Notes under the pieces: model-generated
What the model was told of the DNA's origin: nothing
The model's database searches: none
What the model saw: only the letters and a program-made list of their open reading frames with translations
Program-made: the position numbers and the translations under genes
Part shown: positions 30,246 to 38,801 of the stretch, piece by piece
Layout: the number at the start of each line of letters is the position of its first letter
Numbering within the stretch: the stretch's first letter is position 1
Origin: Devosia yakushimensis
GTDB lineage: Bacteria > Pseudomonadota > Alphaproteobacteria > Rhizobiales > Devosiaceae
Length of the DNA: 64,000 nucleotides
Reading direction: 5' to 3'
Assembly (NCBI RefSeq): GCF_030159855.1
Contig: NZ_BSNG01000003.1
Coordinates: forward strand, 231,419-295,418

Positions 30246-31451
30246 TTACCGCGTCGCGGCCGCCAGCGCCTCATAGGAGGCCCGAGTGATAAAGCCATCG
30301 GCCACCTGGCCCTGGGCTGCCTGGAACCGGGCATAGGCGGCCTGGCTGATCGGTCCGATCCGCCCATCCACCGCGCCCTGATAAAGTCCCAGATCGATCA
30401 GCGCCTGCTGGATAGCCTTGCGCTGCGCCAGGTTGGGAAAGGCCGTGCCGCGCGGCCAATCCTGCGCAAAACCTCCGCCGCCCTTGAGCCGGTCGGTCAT
30501 GTGGGCCACGCTCATGGCGTAGCTGTCGGAGAAATTATAGCCCTTGAGCACCAGGTAATTTCCCGTCATCAGGAATTTGGGCCCATCCTTGCCCGCCGGC
30601 ACATAGAGAAAGACCGGTATCCGCGCATCGGCAAAAGCCCGCCCATTGGCCCGCACCACGCCGCGCTCGACAAAGAACGAGATCGGCCGCAATTGCTCGC
30701 GGTCCGCCAGCAGATAGTCGAACCCCGCCGGCAAAACGACCTCAAAGCCCCAATCCACTCCCGGCTGATAACCCAGATCGCGCAGGAATTTGGCCGATGT
30801 CGCCAGGGCATCGGCCAGCGAATTGTGGAGATCGATCCGCCCATCGCCATCCCCATCGCTGCCATGGGCCACGACATTGGATGGATTGACCTGCAAATGC
30901 CCGATCGCGCCCGCCCAGGAGCCCACCAGCATGGATGCATCGAGCGGCCCCTGCTGCACCAGTTGCAGCGCCGCAATCAGGTCGGCCTCATCCTCCACCA
31001 GCCGCGTCCGTCGCTGATGCACCAGCGTTGCCAGCGAACGCACAATGGGGCGGATCAGGCTCTGATTGCCCAGCACGCTCCCATAATCGGTCTCCATGCC
31101 CCAGATGGCACCCAGGAGATAGGGGTCAACGCCATAGCGCTGGCCCACACTGCTGAAGAGATCGGCATTGCGCGACAATGCCGCCTTGCCCCGCTCGATC
31201 CGGCCGGACGTCACCCTTCCCTCGATATACTCCCACATGGGCGTGGTGAATTCGGGCTGGTTGGTGACGAGATCGGGGACGCGCGGATCGGGCGTGAGCC
31301 CGATCATGGCTGCGTCATAGGTGGCCGCGCTCACCCCCGCCGCCAGGGCCCTGGCGCGGAAATTGGCGATGAAGCTGTCAAAGCTCTCGACCGGCTGCGC
31401 CTGAACGGAACTGGCCAACAGCAGCAGAAACAGCCCGATCAGGCGAACCAT
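30246..31451 (-). CDS. Lytic murein transglycosylase, MltB family, with peptidoglycan-binding domain
   Basis: A 401-residue periplasmic enzyme with a signal peptide ending VQA near residue 18. The catalytic Glu120 is in AIWGMETDYGS. The substrate stretch SWAGAIGHLQVNPS (178-191) departs from the common SxAGAxGxxQFxPS, keeping Gln187 but with Val-Asn in place of Phe-x. A C-terminal peptidoglycan-binding domain spans about 345-398 (ALIDLGLYQGAVDGRIG). It cleaves murein to 1,6-anhydro-muropeptides. It forms a probable operon with the SGNH gene downstream and lies 4 bp after galE, so all three may be co-transcribed. Confidence 0.9.
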   Translation of the reverse strand: MVRLIGLFLLLLASSVQAQPVESFDSFIANFRARALAAGVSAATYDAAMIGLTPDPRVPDLVTNQPEFTTPMWEYIEGRVTSGRIERGKAALSRNADLFSSVGQRYGVDPYLLGAIWGMETDYGSVLGNQSLIRPIVRSLATLVHQRRTRLVEDEADLIAALQLVQQGPLDASMLVGSWAGAIGHLQVNPSNVVAHGSDGDGDGRIDLHNSLADALATSAKFLRDLGYQPGVDWGFEVVLPAGFDYLLADREQLRPISFFVERGVVRANGRAFADARIPVFLYVPAGKDGPKFLMTGNYLVLKGYNFSDSYAMSVAHMTDRLKGGGGFAQDWPRGTAFPNLAQRKAIQQALIDLGLYQGAVDGRIGPISQAAYARFQAAQGQVADGFITRASYEALAAATR

Positions 31452-31455
31452 GTGC

Positions 31456-32442
31456 TTACCTATTTCTCACCATCAGATGCCGCTCCCAATCATAGGCCGA
31501 TTGGACGATTTCGTTGAGATCGTCATGCTGGGGCACCCAGCCCAGCAGCGAACGCACCTTCTCACCCGTCGCAGTGATCGAGGCCGGATCGCCCGGACGG
31601 CGCGGCCCTTCCTCGGCCAGAAAGTCGACGCCCGAGACGGATTTGACCGTATCGACCACCTGGCGCACCGAATAGCCCTGTCCATAAGCACAATTGAGCG
31701 TCGTGCTCTCCCCGCCGCCGCGCAAATGCTTGAGCAGCAGGCCATGGGCGGCGATCAAATCGGTGACATGGATATAGTCGCGTATGCAGGTGCCATCCGG
31801 CGTCTCGTAATCGGTGCCGAAAATATCCATCTTGGCCCGCTGCCCCAGCGCGGTCTGGCAAGCCACCTTGATGAGATGGGTGGCCAGCGGCGTCGATTGG
31901 CCGCTCCGCTTGCCCGGATCGGCGCCCGCCACGTTGAAATAGCGCAGCACGCCATAGGTCATGGGATGGGCGGCCGCCACGTCGGCCAGCATCCATTCGG
32001 TCATCAGCTTGGAGCGGCCATAGGGCGACATGGGATTGAGCGGCGTGCTCTCCACCACCGGGGCCAGCCCCGTCATGCCATAGACCGCCGCGGTCGAGGA
32101 GAAGATGAAATGCTTGACCCCGCCCTTGACCGCCGCCTCGATCAGATTGCGAGAAGTGGCAGTATTATTGCCATAATATTTTAATGGATCGGCAACGGAT
32201 TCGGGGACCACGATGGAGCCGGCAAAATGCACGATCTCGGTGATCCCGTGGGTTTCGATCAGCTTCAGCACAAAGTCGATATCGCCGGCATTGCCCTGGA
32301 CGAAAGTGGCCCTGCCATCGATCGCCCAGTCAAAACCGGTGACGAGATTGTCCAGCACCACGACGTCTTCGCCGGCATCGGTGAGGTTGAGCACCATATG
32401 GCTGCCGATATAGCCAGCCCCGCCCGTAACCAGAACCGTCAT
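31456..32442 (-). CDS. galE: UDP-glucose 4-epimerase
   Basis: A 328-residue short-chain dehydrogenase/epimerase. The NAD loop GGAGYIG is at 7-13, the catalytic Ser/Thr is in FSSTAAVYG (about 115-122) and Tyr141-x3-Lys145 (YGRSK) follows. Length and motifs fit GalE, interconverting UDP-glucose and UDP-galactose for polysaccharide and envelope synthesis. AGGAG precedes the ATG. It is divergent from galU with 97 bp between starts, an arrangement that pairs the producer and user of UDP-glucose. Confidence 0.92.
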   Translation of the reverse strand: MTVLVTGGAGYIGSHMVLNLTDAGEDVVVLDNLVTGFDWAIDGRATFVQGNAGDIDFVLKLIETHGITEIVHFAGSIVVPESVADPLKYYGNNTATSRNLIEAAVKGGVKHFIFSSTAAVYGMTGLAPVVESTPLNPMSPYGRSKLMTEWMLADVAAAHPMTYGVLRYFNVAGADPGKRSGQSTPLATHLIKVACQTALGQRAKMDIFGTDYETPDGTCIRDYIHVTDLIAAHGLLLKHLRGGGESTTLNCAYGQGYSVRQVVDTVKSVSGVDFLAEEGPRRPGDPASITATGEKVRSLLGWVPQHDDLNEIVQSAYDWERHLMVRNR

Positions 32443-32539
32443 CCCGTTAACTCCTGTCTTGAGAACGCAATTTTGCCCTGATGATATACTGCATGTCTTG
32501 AGATAGCTTTACCCCTGTCCCTCAAATGGAGTTCCCGAT

Positions 32540-33424
32540 TTGCCAAAGCGCGTAAGAACGGCCGTGTTTCCCGTCGCCGGCCTCGGTACCCGGTTCCTGC
32601 CGGCCACCAAGGCAATGCCAAAGGAAATGCTGACCGTAGTAGACCGCCCGCTTATCCAATATGCGGTCGATGAGGCACGCGAAGCCGGAATCGAGCACTT
32701 CGTATTCGTCACCGGCCGCAACAAGGGCGTCATCGAAGATCACTTCGATCGCCAGTTCGAGCTGGAGACCACGCTCGAGGTTCGCGGCAAGAACAACGCC
32801 TTGACCGAGCTGCGCAAGGACCTGCCTTCGGCCGGCCGCACCAGCTTTACCCGCCAGCAGGAGCCGCTGGGCCTGGGCCACGCCGTCTGGTGTGCCCGCG
32901 ATATCGTGGGCGACAATCCCTTCGCCCTTCTGTTGCCCGACATGCTGTTCAAGGGCGAACCGGGCGTCCTGCGCCAGATGATGGACGCCTATGAAGAAAC
33001 CGGCGGCAATGTCATCGCCGTCGAGGAAGTGCCGCCCGCCGAAGTCTCTTCCTATGGCGTGATCGCCCGGGGCGAAGGCGAGGATAATGGCTTCCGCGTC
33101 ACCGGCATGGTGGAAAAGCCCAAGCGCGAAGAGGCTCCTTCCAACCTCATCATTTCGGGCCGCTATATCCTGCAGCCTGAGATTTTCGACCTCCTGGCCG
33201 ATCAGCCGCGCGGCGCCGGCGGGGAAATCCAGCTGACCGACGCGATGCAGACCCTGATGCATACCCAGAACTTCACTGGCGTCAAATACCAGGGCAAGAG
33301 CTTCGACTGCGGCTCCAAGATCGGCTTTTTGACCGCCAATGTGGTCTATGCCCTCGACCGCGACGACATCCGTAGCGGCTTCATCAAGGAATTGCAGAAG
33401 CTCGATCTCGGCGACCACCTCTAG
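32540..33424 (+). CDS. galU: UTP-glucose-1-phosphate uridylyltransferase
   Basis: A 294-residue nucleotidyltransferase. The UTP loop is GLGTRFLPATKAMPKEML (residues 14-31) with the conserved Arg and Lys, then LLPDML for metal and nucleotide binding, VEKPK and GGEIQLTDAM. It makes UDP-glucose from UTP and glucose-1-phosphate for GalE and for glucan and lipopolysaccharide synthesis. The start is TTG at 32540 with GGAG eight bases upstream. It is divergent from galE. Confidence 0.94.
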   Translation: MPKRVRTAVFPVAGLGTRFLPATKAMPKEMLTVVDRPLIQYAVDEAREAGIEHFVFVTGRNKGVIEDHFDRQFELETTLEVRGKNNALTELRKDLPSAGRTSFTRQQEPLGLGHAVWCARDIVGDNPFALLLPDMLFKGEPGVLRQMMDAYEETGGNVIAVEEVPPAEVSSYGVIARGEGEDNGFRVTGMVEKPKREEAPSNLIISGRYILQPEIFDLLADQPRGAGGEIQLTDAMQTLMHTQNFTGVKYQGKSFDCGSKIGFLTANVVYALDRDDIRSGFIKELQKLDLGDHL

Positions 33425-33443
33425 GGCAGAAGCCCATCAGGCT

Positions 33444-33466
33444 GGCCCGGTCCCCGCGACCGGGCC
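33444..33466 (+). terminator. Possible terminator hairpin after galU
   Basis: A 9-bp perfect stem GGCCCGGTC/GACCGGGCC with loop CCCGC lies 19 bp past the stop. No T-run follows. Confidence 0.45.
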
Positions 33467-33495
33467 GCTGCCCTCCGCACTGTTCCCTGCATCAC

Positions 33496-33556
33496 CCACA
33501 ATGTCATTCCCGCGAAAAGCGGGAAGCTCTTTTTGCATTGCCCCGTGACATTGTGG
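33496..33556. repeat. Family E copy with internal deletion
   Basis: The outer arms CCACAATGTC and GACATTGTGG are intact, but only one inner hairpin (TTCCCGCGAAAAGCGGGAA) remains. Part of the 368-bp gap after galU. Confidence 0.65.
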
Positions 33557-33622
33557 TTGGCAGCACTCCAGCGCGATTCAGCATCCCTGGGAATATCGGG
33601 ATTGCGCGATTATCCACTCCAC

Positions 33623-33718
33623 CCACCGTTGCTCCCTCGGGCTTGACCCGAGGGCCCCTCTCAACCCGGCACAAGCGACGAATGGCCCTCGGGTCGAGCC
33701 CGAGGGAAGCTGCGGTGG
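33623..33718. repeat. Long inverted repeat, family D copy 2
   Basis: The outer CCACCG/CGGTGG pair and inner CTCCCTCGGGCTTGACCCGA / TCGGGTCGAGCCCGAGGGAA form a long imperfect hairpin. With the family E copy it accounts for most of 33425-33792. Confidence 0.8.
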
Positions 33719-33792
33719 TTGTACGAAGAGCGGCGCGTCCGGCCGATCACCCTGGCCGGCCCCTCCCGCCATCGTCAGCCCCCTGCGACAAA

Positions 33793-35124
33793 TCAGCGCG
33801 ATACGGTGACACCAACCATGATGCGGTGACTATCCTCGACGCCTTCGGTCGTGCTGTCGCTATGGGAGAAACCGTAATCGGCCGAGAGCGTGGTATGCGG
33901 CCCCAGCCGGTAATCCACCCCAAGCCCATAGCCATTGCCGCTTTTGCTTTCGGGGCTGCCTTCGTAGCGCGTCGTGCTCCAGTCGGCCATGGCCCGCAGC
34001 GCCAGCCAGGAATTGACCGCATAGGCGACTTCCGCATTAGCCGCATAGCGCACCGCGGTCGTGCCCGCCGAGGTCGGACCCGGCGGCTCGACACTGGTCG
34101 AGAGCGCGCCGGTAAAGCGCCAGCGGTCATCCGGCGTGAAGCTGACGCTGGCGTCGTAGAGGTGGGTCACCACTTCCCCAAGGCTTGCCTCGTCGAACCG
34201 GCGCAGATTGAGACCGGTCGAGGCCGTCGCCTCCCACACGCTCCCCCAGCGCCCGGTGACGCCCGCTTCGATACTGGCTTCGCTGGCATCGGTCTTGACC
34301 AACAGCACCGAGGACGGACGATCGAACATGTCGCGCCCCAGCCCGGCCCGGCCGAAAATCTCGAAGATCGGCGTCACCTGGAAGCCAAGCCGCAGCCCCG
34401 AATCCAGCGCCCAGACCGCCCGGTCGGCATTATCCACGATTGAGCCGCCCACATAGCTCGTTTCGCCATAGACCGTGCGTTGCACCGCCCCGGTGACACC
34501 CAGATTGAAGCGCCCGAACTTGCGCGTCACCCCCAGATCCACGCCACCCGACGTGATCACCGGGGAATCGGCGATATTGCTGGCCACCCCCGGCATGCCG
34601 GGCAGGTCCTGCGTCAGCGAGAAATTGGCGCCCGCCGTGGCGAGGGTTTCCCGGTCCAGCGCATAGCTCCCGGAGAGATTGAGCCGTAGGGCCGTGACAT
34701 CGACCTGCCCCTCATCGGGCAGGGTCAGCTCGGCCTCGCCATCAATGCCGATTGCCGAACGCGATCCGGTATGGCTGAGCGTGACATTGGGCACGAGCCT
34801 GGTGTCGAACCGCTCCTCTCCATCGCTATCGGTATAGGTGCCGCGCAGGGCCACCGACCAGTCGACATCGAAGAAGGGATCATAGGGTTCCGGCGTGGGC
34901 CCGGCTTCGAGCGGCACCGGATTGGCGGGATAGATATCGGGCAGGAGCCGCTGGTTGTCGGCGTTCGAACCATCGCCGGGGGAGAGCTCGGAACCCGCAT
35001 GAGCAGGCGCGGCAAGGCAGACGAGGCCAAGCGCCACGGCGCCAGCCCATTGTCCCGATTGCCGAATGCGCCAGGGCAAGGTCCGCTCCGCCAGCTGAAA
35101 GAAATCAGCCCGCCAATGCAGCAA
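33793..35124 (-). CDS. Outer-membrane beta-barrel protein
   Basis: A 443-residue protein with a long N-terminal segment, a hydrophobic signal core (AGAVALGLVCLAAPAHA) and alternating amphipathic strands through to the C-terminal HRIMVGVTVSR. This is typical of the outer membrane beta-barrel group BBP2-like. The barrel is likely in the outer membrane; whether it acts as a porin, adhesin support or exporter is unknown. The start is uncertain: TTG at 35124 after AAGGCCCGGA, or TTG at 35079 with GGAG six bases upstream, which would give a shorter, more ordinary signal peptide. It stands alone. Confidence 0.78.
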   Translation of the reverse strand: MLHWRADFFQLAERTLPWRIRQSGQWAGAVALGLVCLAAPAHAGSELSPGDGSNADNQRLLPDIYPANPVPLEAGPTPEPYDPFFDVDWSVALRGTYTDSDGEERFDTRLVPNVTLSHTGSRSAIGIDGEAELTLPDEGQVDVTALRLNLSGSYALDRETLATAGANFSLTQDLPGMPGVASNIADSPVITSGGVDLGVTRKFGRFNLGVTGAVQRTVYGETSYVGGSIVDNADRAVWALDSGLRLGFQVTPIFEIFGRAGLGRDMFDRPSSVLLVKTDASEASIEAGVTGRWGSVWEATASTGLNLRRFDEASLGEVVTHLYDASVSFTPDDRWRFTGALSTSVEPPGPTSAGTTAVRYAANAEVAYAVNSWLALRAMADWSTTRYEGSPESKSGNGYGLGVDYRLGPHTTLSADYGFSHSDSTTEGVEDSHRIMVGVTVSR

Positions 35125-35179
35125 TCCGGGCCTTACCCAATCCTTTCATCTTATAGTTAATGAAAGCTTGCCGCCCGGC

Positions 35180-35632
35180 TCAGCTCATCCGCTCAACCCT
35201 GAGCACAGCCCCTTCGCTCCCCACGATTTTGACGCGGGTGCCAGCGGGCAGATCGGGCCCGGCCACCCGCCAGACGCTGTCGCCCAGCACCAGGCGCCCA
35301 AAGCCGCCCACAATGGGCTGCTCCAGCACCGCCTCATGGCCCAGGAACCGATCGGCACGGCGATTGAGGAACGGGCTGTCATTGGCCGTTTCGCGGCCGC
35401 GATTGAAGCGGACCCAGAGAAAGATCGCCACCAGCGACAATCCCCCGAAGATCAGCCATTGCAGCGGCCAGGCGATGGGCTGGAACAGGGTCAGCAGGCC
35501 CACGATGAGCCCGGCAACCCCCATCCACAACAGATATCCCCCCGGCACGACCAGTTCGAGCGCCAACAGGATTAGCCCGGCGACGATCCAGGACCAGGGG
35601 CCATTGTCGGCAAGAAACTGCACGACCTGCAT
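35180..35632 (-). CDS. NfeD family membrane protein
   Basis: A 150-residue short NfeD. An N-terminal hydrophobic region (about residues 10-70) with two or three membrane segments is followed by a soluble OB-fold domain (about 85-147, VLEQPIVGGFGRLVLGDSVW). NfeD proteins pair with SPFH proteins, and the stomatin-like gene is 12 bp upstream on the same strand. The pair probably forms a membrane quality-control or microdomain complex. AGGAGGCGGGC precedes the ATG. No protease domain is present. Confidence 0.88.
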   Translation of the reverse strand: MQVVQFLADNGPWSWIVAGLILLALELVVPGGYLLWMGVAGLIVGLLTLFQPIAWPLQWLIFGGLSLVAIFLWVRFNRGRETANDSPFLNRRADRFLGHEAVLEQPIVGGFGRLVLGDSVWRVAGPDLPAGTRVKIVGSEGAVLRVERMS

Positions 35633-35644
35633 GCCCGCCTCCTA

Positions 35645-36631
35645 TTACTGGCCCGTCGTGGGCGGGCGGCTCGAGCGCGGCGCCGCCGGAGCGCCACCGC
35701 CAAAGGTTTCCTTGGCGATTTCGGCAATGCCCCCGATGGCCCCGATCACGCTGGAGGCTTCCACCGGCAGCATCAGGATTTTCTGGTTGGGCGAGGTGGC
35801 GATGCCTTCGAGCGCCTTGATGTAATTATTGGCCACGAAATAGTTGATCGCCTGCACATTGCCCCCGGCAATGGCGTCCGACACCATCTGCGTCGCCTTG
35901 GCCTCGGCCTCGGCCGACCGTTCGCGCGCCTCGGCGTCGCGGAACGCGGCCTCCTTGCGGCCCTCGGCTTCCAGCACCTGGGCCTGCTTGGCGCCCTCGG
36001 CCTGCAGGATCGCCGATTGCCGGCGGCCTTCCGCCTCGAGAATGGCCGCGCGCTTTTCGCGCTCCGCCTTCATCTGCCGGCCCATGGAATCCACCAGGTC
36101 CTTGGGCGGATCGATATCCTTGATTTCGATACGGGTGATCTTGACGCCCCAGGGCGACACGGCCGTGTCGACCACGCGCAGCAGGCGCTCGTTGATCTCG
36201 TCGCGATGGCTGAGCAATTCGTCCAGGTCCATCGAGCCCATCACCGTACGGATATTGGTCATGGTGAGGTTGAGGATGGCGTTTTCGAGATTGGAGACCT
36301 CATAGGCCGCCGCCGCCGCATCCAGGATCTGGTAGAAGGTGACGCCATTGGCGGTGATCGAAGCATTGTCGCGGGTGATGACTTCCTGGTGGGGAACGTC
36401 GAGCACCTGCTCCATGACATTGATCTTCTTGCCCACCGTATCGATGAACGGCACGATAAGATTGAGGCCCGGCTTGAGGGTGCGGGTATATTTGCCGAAC
36501 CGCTCGATGGTGTAATTATAGCCCTGCGGCACCGTCTTGGCACCGGCAAACAGCACCAATAGTGCCAATATGCCCAAGCCAATCAGCGTGATGCTGAGCC
36601 CGTCCAGCGCGAAACCGTTGGCGATATCCAT
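35645..36631 (-). CDS. SPFH/stomatin-like membrane protease subunit (QmcA type)
   Basis: A 328-residue paraslipin. One membrane segment (about residues 10-32) is followed by the SPFH domain (VPQGYNYTIERFGKYTRTLK to about 200) and a long alanine/glutamate-rich coiled coil with EAEGRRQSAILQAEGAKQAQ. A Pro/Gly-rich tail ends the protein. Such proteins form large membrane rings that associate with proteases and NfeD partners. The ATG at 36631 follows GGGAGAATCGCTG and is preferred to the ATG at 36655. It forms an operon with nfeD. Confidence 0.9.
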   Translation of the reverse strand: MDIANGFALDGLSITLIGLGILALLVLFAGAKTVPQGYNYTIERFGKYTRTLKPGLNLIVPFIDTVGKKINVMEQVLDVPHQEVITRDNASITANGVTFYQILDAAAAAYEVSNLENAILNLTMTNIRTVMGSMDLDELLSHRDEINERLLRVVDTAVSPWGVKITRIEIKDIDPPKDLVDSMGRQMKAEREKRAAILEAEGRRQSAILQAEGAKQAQVLEAEGRKEAAFRDAEARERSAEAEAKATQMVSDAIAGGNVQAINYFVANNYIKALEGIATSPNQKILMLPVEASSVIGAIGGIAEIAKETFGGGAPAAPRSSRPPTTGQ

Positions 36632-36720
36632 CAGCGATTCTCCCTTGTTCTTCATGGCGGCGACATTAGGCAGGCAAGGCCGTTAGGGCAATTGGTTCCG
36701 GTGCAGAGCATAAACCAATC

Positions 36721-37401
36721 CTAAGGCATGGGCGTATTGAGCCGCCGGTCTACCGTCAGCGTTATGGCGATCACCACAAAGGCAAAGATCACCATGCCCA
36801 GCGCCAGGATATGGGCATTGCCCCATTGCAGACGCTCGACATAGTCATAGAGCGCGATGGCGATCACCTTGGTCTGGCCCGGAATATTGCCGCCGATCAT
36901 CAGCACCACGCCGAATTCACCCACCGTATGGGCAAAGGTCATCACCGCCCCGGTAATATAGCCCGGCCGTGCCAGCGGCAGCACCACGCGCCAGAAGCGC
37001 TGCCCATTGCTGGCGCCCAGGCTCGACGCCGCCTCCATCGGCTCATTGCCGATGGCCGCAAAGGCATTGCGCAACGGCTGAATCATGAAGGGCAGCGAAT
37101 AAAAGAACGAGCCGATGACCAGGCCGGTAAACGAAAAGGCCAGCGTGCGCCCGCCCCAGAGCCCGGCAATCCAGCCACCCGGCCCATTGGGGCCGAGCGC
37201 CAGCAGCAGGTAAAAACCCAGCACGGTGGGCGGCAGCACCAGCGGCATCGACACCACCGCTCCCACCAATTCCCGATACCGGCTCTGGCTGCGCGCCAGC
37301 CACCAGGCGATCGGCGTGCCGGCCAGCAGCAGGATGAGCGTATTGATCCCAGCAAGGCTCAGCGTCAGGCTGACTGGCTGCCAGATTTCGGCAAGGCTCA
37401 T
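36721..37401 (-). CDS. modB: Molybdate ABC transporter permease
   Basis: A 226-residue inner-membrane permease with about five membrane helices. The EAA loop EAASSLGASNGQRFWRVVLP, which docks onto the ATPase, and the conserved LVLPPTVLGFYLL are present. It carries molybdate released by ModA. modA lies 15 bp upstream. The gene that should follow, modC, is absent: the next gene is the SPFH gene on the same strand. The ATPase must be encoded elsewhere or be shared. Confidence 0.92.
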   Translation of the reverse strand: MSLAEIWQPVSLTLSLAGINTLILLLAGTPIAWWLARSQSRYRELVGAVVSMPLVLPPTVLGFYLLLALGPNGPGGWIAGLWGGRTLAFSFTGLVIGSFFYSLPFMIQPLRNAFAAIGNEPMEAASSLGASNGQRFWRVVLPLARPGYITGAVMTFAHTVGEFGVVLMIGGNIPGQTKVIAIALYDYVERLQWGNAHILALGMVIFAFVVIAITLTVDRRLNTPMP

Positions 37402-37416
37402 CCTCTCAGGCTCCGT

Positions 37417-38151
37417 TTAGTCGACGGCGTAGCCTGCCGCTTTTATCACGGTCACCGCGGCGTCGCTCTTGAGGAAATCGATGAACGCCGTCGCGGCCGG
37501 ATTGTCCTCGCCCGTTTTGAGCAGCACGGCATCCTGCCGGATCGGCTCATAGAACCCCGACGGCACCAGCCAGACATTGTCCTTGCCCACCACCTGGCTG
37601 GCCGCGACGAACCCCAGCTCCGCATTGCCGCTTTCGATGAATTGCAGCGTCTGGCTGATATTCTCGCCGGTCACCAGTCGCGGTTCGACCATGTCGTAAA
37701 TGCCCATGGCCTTGAGCGTTTCCACCGCTGCCCGGCCGTAAGGCGCCGCCTCGGGATCGGCAATGGCCAGCTTTTCGAACGGCCCCTTGAGCACCGCCTC
37801 GCCATCGCCCACAGTCAGCGAGGTCGAGTAGAGTGCCAGCGTGCCGATGGCATAGGTAAACACCGTGCCGTCGACGCCAAATCCATCCGCCACCGCCTTG
37901 GCCGGCCGCTCGTCATCGGCCGCGAGGAAAACCTCGAACGGCGCGCCCTGGCTGATCTGGGTATAGAGCTGCCCGGTCGCCCCGAAGCTCAAGACCAGGT
38001 CATGCCCCGTTTCGGTCTTGAACAGCCCCGCCAATTCCTCGGCCACGGCAGTAAAATTGGCGGCGACAGCCACACTGGCGCTATCGGCATAAGCGGCGGT
38101 GGAGGCCAGCAATCCGGCCAGCAAGGTGCTCAGAAAAATGCGGTTCATCAA
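37417..38151 (-). CDS. modA: Molybdate ABC transporter substrate-binding protein
   Basis: A 244-residue periplasmic protein. The signal peptide ends at about AYA (residues 20-22). The mature part begins SVAVAANFTAVAEELAGLF, with the anion-binding FGATGQLYTQISQGAPFEVF stretch (residues near 58-77). It delivers molybdate to ModB. It heads the modAB operon. A ModE-box-like inverted repeat lies 9-32 bp upstream of the start, matching repression when molybdate is plentiful. Confidence 0.92.
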   Translation of the reverse strand: MMNRIFLSTLLAGLLASTAAYADSASVAVAANFTAVAEELAGLFKTETGHDLVLSFGATGQLYTQISQGAPFEVFLAADDERPAKAVADGFGVDGTVFTYAIGTLALYSTSLTVGDGEAVLKGPFEKLAIADPEAAPYGRAAVETLKAMGIYDMVEPRLVTGENISQTLQFIESGNAELGFVAASQVVGKDNVWLVPSGFYEPIRQDAVLLKTGEDNPAATAFIDFLKSDAAVTVIKAAGYAVD

Positions 38152-38159
38152 ACAGCCCT

Positions 38160-38183
38160 CGATATGTCTTGGAAACTATATCG
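38160..38183. promoter_or_regulatory. ModE-box-like inverted repeat before modA
   Basis: CGATAT (38160-38165) and ATATCG (38178-38183) form a perfect 6-bp inverted repeat with a 12-bp spacer. The site resembles molybdate boxes, which carry TATA-rich arms bounded by CG. A ModE-like gene ends 33 bp away. Confidence 0.5.
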
Positions 38184-38215
38184 GTTTTGGCAAAGCGCAG
38201 CCTGCCTCGCAAGCG

Positions 38216-38590
38216 TTATTTCCGCTGCGCCATATCGAGCATGGCGCGCAATGCCGCCACATCCGGCCCGATCGCCGTCCGTGTCCGCTCCTGCATGCTG
38301 CGATAATGGCTCAGCACCATCCGGCCCGCTTCCGTCAGCCGGGCCCCACCCTGCGCCGCCCCGCCGCGGCTGGATTCCACCAGCACAATGCCAAACCCGT
38401 CATTGAGCGCCTGCACCAGCCCCCAGGCCCGCTTATAGCTCATGCCCATGGCCTTGCCGGCCGCCGAAATGGAGCCCGTGCTACCGATCAATTCCAACAG
38501 ATCGGCCCGCCCCGGCCCCAGATAAGCGGTCTCGCTGAGCACAATGCGAAGATGACTGAGGCCGTCTTCAGGAACCTCACCTTTTGCCAA
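38216..38590 (-). CDS. ModE N-terminal-domain transcriptional regulator
   Basis: A 124-residue protein equal to the winged-helix half of ModE (LLELIGSTGSISAAGKAMGM, YKRAWGLVQALND, GGARLTEAG). It lacks the two Mop/DI domains that bind molybdate, so if it senses molybdate it must do so indirectly or as a co-regulator; one-domain versions occur in other alphaproteobacteria. The start is TTG with AGGAGG five bases upstream. It is upstream of and on the same strand as modAB, and a palindromic site sits between them. Confidence 0.83.
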   Translation of the reverse strand: MAKGEVPEDGLSHLRIVLSETAYLGPGRADLLELIGSTGSISAAGKAMGMSYKRAWGLVQALNDGFGIVLVESSRGGAAQGGARLTEAGRMVLSHYRSMQERTRTAIGPDVAALRAMLDMAQRK

Positions 38591-38624
38591 GCGAACCTCC
38601 TCTGGCCCTCACCCGCCCGCGCAT

Positions 38625-38669
38625 CAGTAGACCTCATAGTGAACCTGTCGAACCACGAGGTCGTGGCAC
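38625..38669. repeat. Family G repeat copy 2
   Basis: AGTAGACCTCATAGTGAACC and the rest to GAGGTCGTGGCAC match the copy at 16310-16353 at nearly every position. It adjoins a family E element. Confidence 0.75.
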
Positions 38670-38683
38670 CATCCCAATTCAAA

Positions 38684-38776
38684 CCACAATGTCATTCCCG
38701 CGAAAGCGGGAACCTCTGTTTTTCAATGCCGGGATCGCAAACGGAGGTTCCCGCTTTCGCGGGAATGACACCGTGG
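38684..38776. repeat. Long inverted repeat, family E copy 2
   Basis: The arms CAATGTCATTCCCGCGAAAG and CTTTCGCGGGAATGACACCG continue to 36 bp on each side with few mismatches, around a 22-bp centre. Part of the 211-bp gap 38591-38801. Confidence 0.85.
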
Positions 38777-38801
38777 AGAGGGTTGACCGCTGAGCGCCCA
38801 G

